A program made the translations under genes and the position numbers. The notes below the pieces were generated by a model that was not told the DNA's origin, did no database searches, and saw only the letters and a program-made list of their open reading frames with translations. A stretch of 6,821 bases of DNA from Microcaldota archaeon (GTDB lineage Archaea > Iainarchaeota > Iainarchaeia > JAADDC01), in contig JALTNN010000026.1 of NCBI GenBank assembly GCA_027000685.1, forward strand, positions 1-6,821, in the 5' to 3' direction. Positions 1-5,442 of the stretch are shown piece after piece. The stretch's first letter is position 1, and every line of letters begins with the position of its first letter.

Positions 1-770
1 ACCTTCACCTTCTTCCAGGACGCCTCTCCACCAGCCTTCTTGACGGTCTCGACTATCCCCTCGCACACACTCTTCAGGATTGCCTCAGCGGTCTTGTAGT
101 CGTAGGAAGTCACCTCGACGGCGTACTTCGGAACGCCCGCCACGTACACCCTTATCGCGGCCCTTGGCTGATCCTTTATAATCTTCTTCGCAGAGAGGAG
201 GGCCTCCCTTATCGTCTTTGCACCGTAGGGCCCGGGCACGACGATCTCAAGCCTCGCGGCCACCTTCTTCTTCGGAACCTCTATGTACTTCTCTGCCACC
301 TCCACTATGGCCTTCTTCCAATTCTCTGGTACGTTCACGTACTTCAAGGCCTCCATACCGTATATGGCGGCGTTCTCAAACACCCCGAAGACGTCGCCGA
401 ACTCCTCCTCGAGAACGGGGACTATCTTTTCAGGGGATTCTCCGACGATCTTTGAGGCTATTTCGAGGAGGTACTTCCCCCTCTTCGCTCTTCTCAGGGC
501 CTCCATCTTCCTCTTCGCTATGGCACCGGAGACCCTCTTCAGAGAGAGGTCAACGGACCTCTTGTCCGGATAGACCCTTATCACCTTGGCGACGCGTGTC
601 TGTCCCTCCTTCACATGGCTCCTTATGTTCTTCACCCAGTGGGGGGCTACCTCCGAGATGTGGATGAAGCCCCTCCAGCCCGGGTACTCCTCGAGCTCGG
701 CGTAGGCACCGTACTGCATGACCTGTGTTATCTTCACCACAACGTAGTCGTTGAGCTCCGGGGCCTTCAA
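1..770 (-). CDS. eif2a: Translation initiation factor aIF2 subunit alpha (C-terminus cut by window edge)
   Basis: Alpha subunit of the heterotrimeric factor aIF2, which brings initiator methionyl-tRNA to the small ribosomal subunit. About 256 residues are visible; the family is about 260-275 long, so only the last few are lost past the left edge. An S1-type OB domain fills about residues 7-80, with the signatures [28 protein letters not shown] and VDLSLKRV. A helical domain follows (about 82-165), then the C-terminal alpha/beta domain. I chose the TTG at 770: a perfect GGAGGTG ribosome binding site ends five bases before it, and no ATG or GTG lies nearby in frame. The TTG shares bases with the S27e stop (TTGA), so the two are probably translationally coupled. 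In archaea nop10 often follows, but it would lie outside this window. Identity is very secure; the start is inferred. Confidence 0.95.
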   Translation of the reverse strand, partial: MKAPELNDYVVVKITQVMQYGAYAELEEYPGWRGFIHISEVAPHWVKNIRSHVKEGQTRVAKVIRVYPDKRSVDLSLKRVSGAIAKRKMEALRRAKRGKYLLEIASKIVGESPEKIVPVLEEEFGDVFGVFENAAIYGMEALKYVNVPENWKKAIVEVAEKYIEVPKKKVAARLEIVVPGPYGAKTIREALLSAKKIIKDQPRAAIRVYVAGVPKYAVEVTSYDYKTAEAILKSVCEGIVETVKKAGGEASWKKVK

Positions 771-955
771 GTGAGCACCTCCACTACCTCTCCGCGTATC
801 TTAGCCTTGCCTCCCCTCGGTTCGGCGAGAACCTCGCCGCAGGACAGACACTTCACCACCGTGGCAGCCCTGTCGAACACGATCTGAACAGCTCCGCACT
901 TCTGACACTTCACCCTGAGGAACCTCGAGCGGGGCGTGGGTATGGTGACCTTCAT
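767..955 (-). CDS. rps27e: Small ribosomal subunit protein eS27 (S27e)
   Basis: A 62-residue zinc-ribbon protein of the archaeal/eukaryotic 30S/40S subunit. Four cysteines form the metal site: C17 and C20 (CQKC), then C36 and C39 (CLSC). The N-terminal [12 protein letters not shown] and the [18 protein letters not shown] block are family signatures, and the length is normal for archaeal S27e. The ATG at 955 overlaps the GINS stop (ATGA) and follows a textbook ribosome binding site, GGAGGTG, five bases upstream. The stop overlaps the aIF2-alpha start (TTGA). It sits between replication and translation genes in a neighbourhood conserved across many archaea; L44e, often just upstream, is absent. 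Identification is essentially certain. Confidence 0.97.
   Translation of the reverse strand: MKVTIPTPRSRFLRVKCQKCGAVQIVFDRAATVVKCLSCGEVLAEPRGGKAKIRGEVVEVLT
776..782 (-). promoter_or_regulatory. Ribosome binding site deciding the TTG start of aIF2-alpha
   Basis: GGAGGTG on the minus strand lies inside the last codons of S27e and ends five bases before the TTG at 770. It is what makes a non-ATG start credible here. Confidence 0.75.
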
Positions 956-1497
956 CTCATCACCTCCGCCTGTCCCTTCTTGCTGAGTATCTCGGCGACT
1001 TGTCTCGGGAGGGGAACCTCCTCACCCGCCCTGAAGGGCCCGTACTCCTTGAGGTCGGGCCCCACGAAGACGGGTATGTCCGTTAGTATCCTGACGCGGA
1101 CAAGGTTTAAAGAGGTACCCCTGTCCTCCTCCACCACGTATGACATCACGCGCTCGACCCTCTTCCTCACATCCCAGTAGAGTTCCCTCTCCCAGTCCAC
1201 CGCGTTCTCGAGGACTGCCTCGGTGCCCGTGAAGGCGTCCGCGATGGCCATCTTTACGATCTTCTGTGCCCTCATCGCTACTATCTCCTTGGCGAGCGTG
1301 AGGAGGTTCCTGTAGGTGTAGAGGTCTGTTGGGTCCATGGATATGCCCGTGGAGTCCATTTTCTTCCTTATCTTCTCCCTCTCCTCCTCTATGAAGCTCC
1401 TCAGTTGCTTGTAGAAGTCTGCCTCTATCCTCGTGAGCGTGCTGCTGTTCTTCTCCGCAAGGTGGACGTCCTTTATTCTGTCGAATCCAGGGACCAT
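952..1497 (-). CDS. gins15: GINS complex subunit, Gins15/Gins51 type
   Basis: Subunit of archaeal GINS, which joins MCM (and GAN/Cdc45) in the replicative helicase. The protein is 181 residues. A helical A-domain spans about residues 15-120 ([20 protein letters not shown] and following helices). A small beta-rich B-domain sits at the C-terminus, about 131-178 ([38 protein letters not shown]). The A-then-B order marks the Gins51/15 class (relatives of Sld5/Psf1) rather than Gins23. The ATG at 1497 is the earliest possible start, because an in-frame TAG lies five codons upstream; it overlaps the end of priS by 25 bases. No strong ribosome binding site precedes it (only AGGGGCG). The stop overlaps the S27e ATG. 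No Gins23 is seen here; some archaea have only this subunit, as a homotetramer, and one window cannot tell. Confidence 0.92.
   Translation of the reverse strand: MVPGFDRIKDVHLAEKNSSTLTRIEADFYKQLRSFIEEEREKIRKKMDSTGISMDPTDLYTYRNLLTLAKEIVAMRAQKIVKMAIADAFTGTEAVLENAVDWERELYWDVRKRVERVMSYVVEEDRGTSLNLVRVRILTDIPVFVGPDLKEYGPFRAGEEVPLPRQVAEILSKKGQAEVMR
961..967 (-). promoter_or_regulatory. Ribosome binding site of S27e
   Basis: GGAGGTG (extending into GGAGGTGAT) on the minus strand lies within the last GINS codons, five bases before the S27e ATG. It is the best anti-SD match in the window, consistent with high demand for a ribosomal protein translated from a polycistronic message. Confidence 0.75.
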
Positions 1498-2771
1498 TCT
1501 GCCACGCCCCTACCAATTAGGTAATAAGCAACATAAAGGGGTAGCTGAAGAATCTCATCCCTGAAGGGCCCGAAGGTTCTCTTTCCTAACTCGAACTCCG
1601 GGGCTATCCTCACCCTCACGGTCACCTCCTTTGAGGGAAGAGCCACGGCGTCCCTGTAGGGATTGAACGAGCTCAAATCCTTCACCCTCCTTGCCACAAG
1701 GCCCGTAGTTCCGTGGATCGTGTCCGGAAGCCGGATGAGGCGGTGGATGTCGGCGGATGTCTGTGTGTCGATGGCGTGTCCCGAAAGGGGGGCCGTCAGC
1801 CTCGCGATGTTCGCCCACACCTCGAGGGGAAACATCTTGGGGGCGGGCCACCTCCCCCTCCCTATGAGACCGGTGTACCTCTCCCTGTTGGCAAGGAGGG
1901 CGTCAACGTCCTTCCTCTTGAGCCCGGCCCTGAGTAAAAGGTCTCTGTCCCCTCTCTCAAGGGCGTTCAGGACGCTCCTCGCCATCCTTCCGGGCCACCC
2001 AGCCGAGGAGGGGGAGGGTCCTTCCACGCATAGGAAGGGGGTGTCCTTCCCGCAGGGGACGACGCCTCCGAACATGTACTGCGGCTCTATGGCCTGGCCC
2101 GTCACGTACTCGACGAGCTCTATCCTCGCAGACTTGTCAAGCTCGTAAACAGCCTCGCTCCTCACGTGGATATGGTATCCACGATTCCCCGAGAAGTTCA
2201 CGGAGACATCCTCCCTTCCGAACCCGAAGTCCCCGAGGAGGAAGTCCTTCACGAGGGCATCAACCATCTCCTTGAGCTTCTCTTCCCTCTCCGGGTCAGG
2301 GAATATCTCGATTCTCACGGACGACCCGCACTTTGGGCACTTCAACCTGTAACCAAAGCCCGCCTCCCCGCACGAGTCGCACATCCAAACATCTCTTTCC
2401 GAGAGAAGGCCCACCTCGTCGGCGTCGAACTCGAACACGAGGTCCGAGCCGAGGAGCACCTTGTTCTCCATGGGTGTGGCCGAGGGGAACTTGAAGTAGC
2501 CCACGGAGTAGGAGATGTAGAAGGGTGCTTCGGTCCTCAGGAACTCGTTGAGCTTCCTCTCGTCCTCGAAGGAGAGATGCCTCCTCGCTATCTTCCTACC
2601 GTACTCGCCCACCCCAAACTCCCTCTTCTCTATCTCGGGCGGCCCCTCCACCCAGCGGGACTTATAGTAATCCCTAACGGCGTCCTTCAGGAGCTTCTCT
2701 ATAATGCTCCCATCCCCCTGAGAAGTTTTACGAGCTCGGGGTCTATCTGCTCGACCTTCCTCACGCTCCAC
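1473..2771 (-). CDS. priS: DNA primase small (catalytic) subunit PriS
   Basis: Catalytic subunit of the archaeal/eukaryotic primase that makes primers for DNA polymerases. Numbered from the GTG at 2771 (432 residues), recognisable homology begins near 24 (EKLLKDAVRDYYKSRW). Visible motifs are: the metal site LVFEFDADE (E114, D116); a zinc-ribbon insertion with C131, C134, C145 and C148; nucleotide-binding SGNRGYHIHV (S194, H200); and the block SADIHRLIRLPDTIHGTTGL with D341 as third metal ligand, R347 and H353. The first ligand, normally Asp, is Glu here. GTG 2771 has an AGGGGAT element six bases upstream, but gives a 73-base overlap with priL and a basic extension that does not look homologous. 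ATT 2705 or ATA 2702, preceded by GGGGGATGGGAGC, would match the homologous N-terminus but are rare start codons. Function is secure; the start is not. Confidence 0.94.
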   Translation of the reverse strand: MEREEGRADRPRARKTSQGDGSIIEKLLKDAVRDYYKSRWVEGPPEIEKREFGVGEYGRKIARRHLSFEDERKLNEFLRTEAPFYISYSVGYFKFPSATPMENKVLLGSDLVFEFDADEVGLLSERDVWMCDSCGEAGFGYRLKCPKCGSSVRIEIFPDPEREEKLKEMVDALVKDFLLGDFGFGREDVSVNFSGNRGYHIHVRSEAVYELDKSARIELVEYVTGQAIEPQYMFGGVVPCGKDTPFLCVEGPSPSSAGWPGRMARSVLNALERGDRDLLLRAGLKRKDVDALLANRERYTGLIGRGRWPAPKMFPLEVWANIARLTAPLSGHAIDTQTSADIHRLIRLPDTIHGTTGLVARRVKDLSSFNPYRDAVALPSKEVTVRVRIAPEFELGKRTFGPFRDEILQLPLYVAYYLIGRGVAEWSLDSTE

Positions 2772-3556
2772 GGCTTTATCCCCTTGCTCCTAACGTTCTC
2801 CGCCTCGGAGAGTATCCATGAGGAGTATATCTTCGCACCTCCCTGCCTCGAGATCCACTCGTTGGCAAGCTCGAGGACCTCCTCGGGCGTCTTCCCCTCC
2901 ACGGTCACCCAGTAGGGTATGAGCCAGTAGAAGAGGACCCTCTTCCTCCCGTCCGGGAGCCCGGTCACGTTCAGCAGTCTCTGGATGTGGGGATAGCCTC
3001 TCTTCCGTCCGCTGGGAGGAGCCAGAACTCTCTGGGCTGTCTCCCTCAGGTCATCGAGGGATCCCGAGACGACGATATTCCTCACCCTCTCGGAGATCCA
3101 GCGGAGGATATCCCTGTAGAGGAGGGAGGCCTGAAAGAGCGGCGCTCTCCTACCGAGGTAGACCTTCCCGCCGCTCACCTCGAGGTGGTAGAGCTTTAGC
3201 TCCGGGAAAGGTCTCTGCACGGAGAGAAACTCCTTCAGGGAGAGGACCTCGGACGGGGGATAGTGGCGGAGGAGGATTTCTTCCCTCCTCTCGAAGGCAG
3301 GGACGGCGAGGAGGGCGTAGTGCCTCGCGAACCTCTCCCAGAGGAATGAGGAAGGTGAAAAGGCCACGAGGTTTGCCTCCGTGAAGAAGACGGACGGGTG
3401 GACGGGTTTGGGCCTCGATTTCCCATAGAGGATGGATCTCAGGTGCGTGGATGCCGCCTTCAGGACGCTCTCCGGCGGGTTTGACGGATTTTCGGGTAGT
3501 AGATCCTTCCTCTTCTCGAGGACGGCCAGGAAGGGAACCTCGTAGAACACCTCCAT
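2699..3556 (-). CDS. priL: Divergent DNA primase large subunit (PriL-like), lacking the Fe-S cysteines
   Basis: Probable regulatory subunit of primase, 285 residues against roughly 320-400 for most archaeal PriL. N-terminal half: YEVPFL near the start, SVFFTEANLVAF about 55-66, LKEF about 107-110, and FPELKLYHLEVSGGKVYLGR about 117-136, which matches the PriL segment before the final N-domain helices. C-terminal part (about 186-285): YPHIQRLL where PriL has PPCI..LL, then DGRKR..FYWLIPYW, TPEEVLELANEW and KPWSVRKV. The protein has no cysteine, so it cannot bind the 4Fe-4S cluster typical of PriL; in this it resembles the cluster-less PriX subunit of Sulfolobus. Position directly before priS supports a primase role. 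The ATG at 3556 has no ribosome binding site, but a TATAAT element lies about 26 bases upstream; GTG 3550 is an alternative start. Function is inferred from distant similarity plus context. Confidence 0.8.
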   Translation of the reverse strand: MEVFYEVPFLAVLEKRKDLLPENPSNPPESVLKAASTHLRSILYGKSRPKPVHPSVFFTEANLVAFSPSSFLWERFARHYALLAVPAFERREEILLRHYPPSEVLSLKEFLSVQRPFPELKLYHLEVSGGKVYLGRRAPLFQASLLYRDILRWISERVRNIVVSGSLDDLRETAQRVLAPPSGRKRGYPHIQRLLNVTGLPDGRKRVLFYWLIPYWVTVEGKTPEEVLELANEWISRQGGAKIYSSWILSEAENVRSKGIKPWSVRKVEQIDPELVKLLRGMGAL

Positions 3557-3579
3557 CCCTGTGATAGGGGTGAGAAGTG

Positions 3580-3585
3580 ATTATA
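3580..3585 (-). promoter_or_regulatory. Possible internal TATA element for priL-priS
   Basis: TATAAT on the minus strand spans the end of the second PCNA gene. Its centre is about 26 bases before the priL ATG, the distance expected for a leaderless archaeal transcript. The missing ribosome binding site at priL agrees with this. Inference only. Confidence 0.3.
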
Positions 3586-4318
3586 GGAAGAGGGGGGCGA
3601 GGACGTATGTCATCCTTATGCCGTCTATCGTGTAGAACACCTTCAGGGTGCTGTCGTTGGCGAATTCGAGAGCAACCTCTCCCTCCGCACCCTTGAGGAT
3701 GTTCTGTAGATAGGCGATCGTGTAGGTGGCGGTGGAAGGTGCGTCGGATGATATGGAAACGTCGTGAGAGGACGAGAATATGGTCCTCGACACGTTGCTT
3801 CCCTCCCGGGCCTCTATGCTGAACGTCTCCCTCTCCGCGTGGAACACCACGTGGCTCGACACTATCGACGCGTTCCTCAGGGCGTCCCTCAGGTGGGATG
3901 CCGGTATCGTGACCCTTGAAACGCTGTCCGGCATGTTGATGGGAGTTATCGACTCCTTCACGTCTATGGCCGGGAGAACGAACTCCTTCTTCACCCCGGA
4001 GCCCTCCATGACGATGTAAAGGTTTGTGGAGGAGAAGCTCATGGTGAGGGTGTCGCCGGGTGAAAGCCTCGACAAAACCTTCTGGTAGTCCGTTATGGAG
4101 AGGGGGACCCTCACCTCCGGGTGGTGGAGGGCATACGTAGAGAACACCGAGGTGGGGGCCTCCATCGAGATAAAGACGACCCTTGAGGGGTCAAGTGCTT
4201 GGAGCCACACTCCACTCTCTGTGAAGTGGAAGACGCCCTCGCTTAGGAACGTTTCGAGGGCGTCCACTGCCTCCTTCCATGCCCTTGGGTTTCTCGGACT
4301 CACCCTGAGGAGTTCCAT
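3581..4318 (-). CDS. Divergent PCNA paralogue (second sliding clamp)
   Basis: Sliding-clamp family protein, 245 residues, near the normal length of about 245-250. Two-domain PCNA layout: GVWLQALDPSRVVFISMEAP (about 37-55) is the domain 1 core, VLPAIDV (114-120) leads into the interdomain loop, the domain 2 helix with SSHVVF is about 141-159, and the end is MTYVLAPLFL. It is only distantly similar to the adjacent canonical PCNA. In the first channel-lining helix, the positions of K13, K16 and K20 in the canonical copy become E16, D19 and T23, and the usual LAPRIE-type C-terminus becomes LAPLFL. It may form a heterotrimer with the other copy, act as a modulator, or serve another pathway. The start lies four bases after the previous stop, with GAGTGAT just upstream, so coupling is likely. 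No frameshift is seen, so it is not an obvious pseudogene. Confidence 0.9.
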   Translation of the reverse strand: MELLRVSPRNPRAWKEAVDALETFLSEGVFHFTESGVWLQALDPSRVVFISMEAPTSVFSTYALHHPEVRVPLSITDYQKVLSRLSPGDTLTMSFSSTNLYIVMEGSGVKKEFVLPAIDVKESITPINMPDSVSRVTIPASHLRDALRNASIVSSHVVFHAERETFSIEAREGSNVSRTIFSSSHDVSISSDAPSTATYTIAYLQNILKGAEGEVALEFANDSTLKVFYTIDGIRMTYVLAPLFL

Positions 4319-4322
4319 GGTA

Positions 4323-5066
4323 TCACTCTATCCTCGGAGCGAGGTAGTAAACGAAGCTCGCGTCTCCTATACTGTAGCCAAGCTTGAGCGGTGCGTCCGT
4401 CTTTATCGAGAGGGTCACCGCCGCCGTCTTGCTTACCTCCCCCACCATGTCCTGGAGGTAGTCGAGGGGGTACGAGGCCCTTGCAGGCTCGCTTACCGTC
4501 AGGTCGAGGAGCGCGTCGTGGACATCCTTCTTCAGCTCAAGGACGTACTCTCCCTTCGTTCCAGAAGCCTTTATGGTGAAGGCGTCGGATGTCATGTCGA
4601 GCGTCACGTGGGAGGCAAAGGCATCGGCGTCCTTGAAGGCGTTCTGGATCACCTCGGCCATCACCTTGGCACTCGCCGTGAAGGTGAGCTTCGGAGTGGG
4701 GAGCTCCGCGCCCGCTATGTCGAGGACCGGGAGGACGAACCTCCTCCTCGCCTTTCCTATGAGCTCCACGATGAACCTGCTCCCGTCCTCGCTGAGGGAG
4801 AGGTGTACTTCCTCCGTGCTCTTCGCCCTCTTCAGCGCGTTGAGGATGTCGTCGATGTTGAGCCCCACCTTCACCGTCTCCGTCACCTCGTACTCCCTGA
4901 AGGCCTGCTTCGGGAGGAGGAAGTCCACCATGGCTATCTTCGAGGGATCTGTTGACCTCAGCTTCATTCCCTCGTCGTCAAAAACAAACACACCCTCGTC
5001 CACGATCTTCCCTATGGCCTTTATGCTCTTCTTGAAGACGTCCGCACCGTCAAACACCGCCTTCAT
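4323..5066 (-). CDS. pcn: DNA sliding clamp PCNA (canonical copy)
   Basis: Ring-shaped processivity factor that tethers polymerase, FEN1, ligase and others to DNA. The 247 residues have normal PCNA architecture. Domain 1 has the basic channel helix FKKSIKAIGKIVDEGVF (K12, K13, K16, K20) and MKLRSTDPSKIAMVDFLLP (34-52). The interdomain loop follows RRRFVLPVLDI (107-117). Domain 2 has ASHVTLDM (151-158) and ends LAPRIE (242-247), the classic C-terminal segment that lines the PIP-box pocket. The ATG at 5066 overlaps the stop of the OB-fold gene (ATGA), and AAGGAGGG stands seven bases upstream, so the start is well supported. The divergent clamp gene follows four bases after the stop. As the copy retaining the usual features, this is presumably the main replicative clamp. 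Confidence 0.96.
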   Translation of the reverse strand: MKAVFDGADVFKKSIKAIGKIVDEGVFVFDDEGMKLRSTDPSKIAMVDFLLPKQAFREYEVTETVKVGLNIDDILNALKRAKSTEEVHLSLSEDGSRFIVELIGKARRRFVLPVLDIAGAELPTPKLTFTASAKVMAEVIQNAFKDADAFASHVTLDMTSDAFTIKASGTKGEYVLELKKDVHDALLDLTVSEPARASYPLDYLQDMVGEVSKTAAVTLSIKTDAPLKLGYSIGDASFVYYLAPRIE

Positions 5067-5389
5067 GTCACAACCCTCCTTTCAAGTTCCTTAACCCTCC
5101 GGTAAACATCCGGGGGAACGTTGAGGGGGTTCACTATCTCCACCCTCATCACCCTCCCCTCCTCGGAGAGGTATCCCCTCCCGATCACCCTCACGAAGGA
5201 CCCCACGGAGAGGTCCTCGGCGAAGAGGAAGTTCTCGAGGATGATCTTGAGGACTCCTGTGCCGTCGTCCAGCTTCCCTTCCCCCGTTCTCGGGTCGAAG
5301 TCCACCACAACGCCTTCCACTGCATACCTCACACCGCTGTCCGTCATCTCTTCTACATAAACCTCCTTCGCAGGGGGTCTCCTCGCCAT
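5063..5389 (-). CDS. Small single-OB-fold protein, RPA32/RPA14-like
   Basis: 108 residues from the ATG at 5389 (117 from an in-frame ATG at 5416). The core looks like an OB-fold: a strand with YAVEGVVVDFD, then GKLDDGTGVLKIIL, then VGSFVRVIGRGYL and a last strand VMRVEIVNPL. The DDGTG turn followed by a hydrophobic strand is characteristic of RPA32/RPA14-like nucleic-acid-binding OB domains. The C-terminus (PDVYRRVKELERRV) should be a basic helix. I infer a single-strand DNA-binding or RPA-accessory role at the fork, supported by overlap with pcn (ATGA). I prefer 5389, or the adjacent GTG 5392, because a TATA-like element is centred about 25-28 bases upstream, as for a leaderless message; 5416 would start inside that element. 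It could alternatively be an RNA-binding or Stn1-like OB protein. Confidence 0.7.
   Translation of the reverse strand: MARRPPAKEVYVEEMTDSGVRYAVEGVVVDFDPRTGEGKLDDGTGVLKIILENFLFAEDLSVGSFVRVIGRGYLSEEGRVMRVEIVNPLNVPPDVYRRVKELERRVVT
5074..5081 (-). promoter_or_regulatory. Ribosome binding site of canonical PCNA
   Basis: AAGGAGGG on the minus strand, seven bases before the ATG at 5066, inside the coding end of the OB-fold gene. It fixes the PCNA start. Confidence 0.7.
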
Positions 5390-5413
5390 CACTATGGTTA
5401 TTGTGCGGTAAAG

Positions 5414-5421
5414 CATAATAA
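5414..5421. promoter_or_regulatory. Putative shared TATA-like element between the replication operon and the KaiC-like gene
   Basis: CATAATAA on the plus strand reads TTATTATG on the minus strand. Its centre (about 5417.5) is about 25 bases from the plus-strand ATG at 5443, and about 25 and 28 bases from the minus-strand GTG 5392 and ATG 5389. It is the only clearly AT-rich element in the short divergent region apart from GTTTATGTTAAC next to the KaiC start. Function in both directions is inferred from spacing alone. Confidence 0.45.
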
Positions 5422-5424
5422 GGG

Positions 5425-5431
5425 GGAGGAG
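5425..5431 (+). promoter_or_regulatory. Possible ribosome binding site of the KaiC-like gene
   Basis: GGAGGAG lies 11 bases before the ATG at 5443, longer than the 5-8 base spacing seen elsewhere in this window. If transcription starts at the ATG as the TATA spacing suggests, this would lie outside the message; the two readings compete. Confidence 0.35.
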
Positions 5432-5442
5432 TTTATGTTAAC

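Noticed and set aside
1022..1516. Alternative minus-strand frame over GINS starting from TTG 1516
   Set aside because: It is a shifted frame of GINS rich in G, R, E and H; the overlapping frame has full GINS A and B domains.
2166..2915. Long plus-strand open frame opposite priS/priL (249 codons)
   Set aside because: It lies antisense to two well-supported primase genes and its translation shows no domain signature. Long antisense frames are expected in GC-rich coding DNA.
4095..4955. Long plus-strand open frame opposite both PCNA genes (286 codons)
   Set aside because: Its composition is dominated by R, E, G, L and H, typical of a shadow frame, and both PCNA genes on the other strand are convincing.
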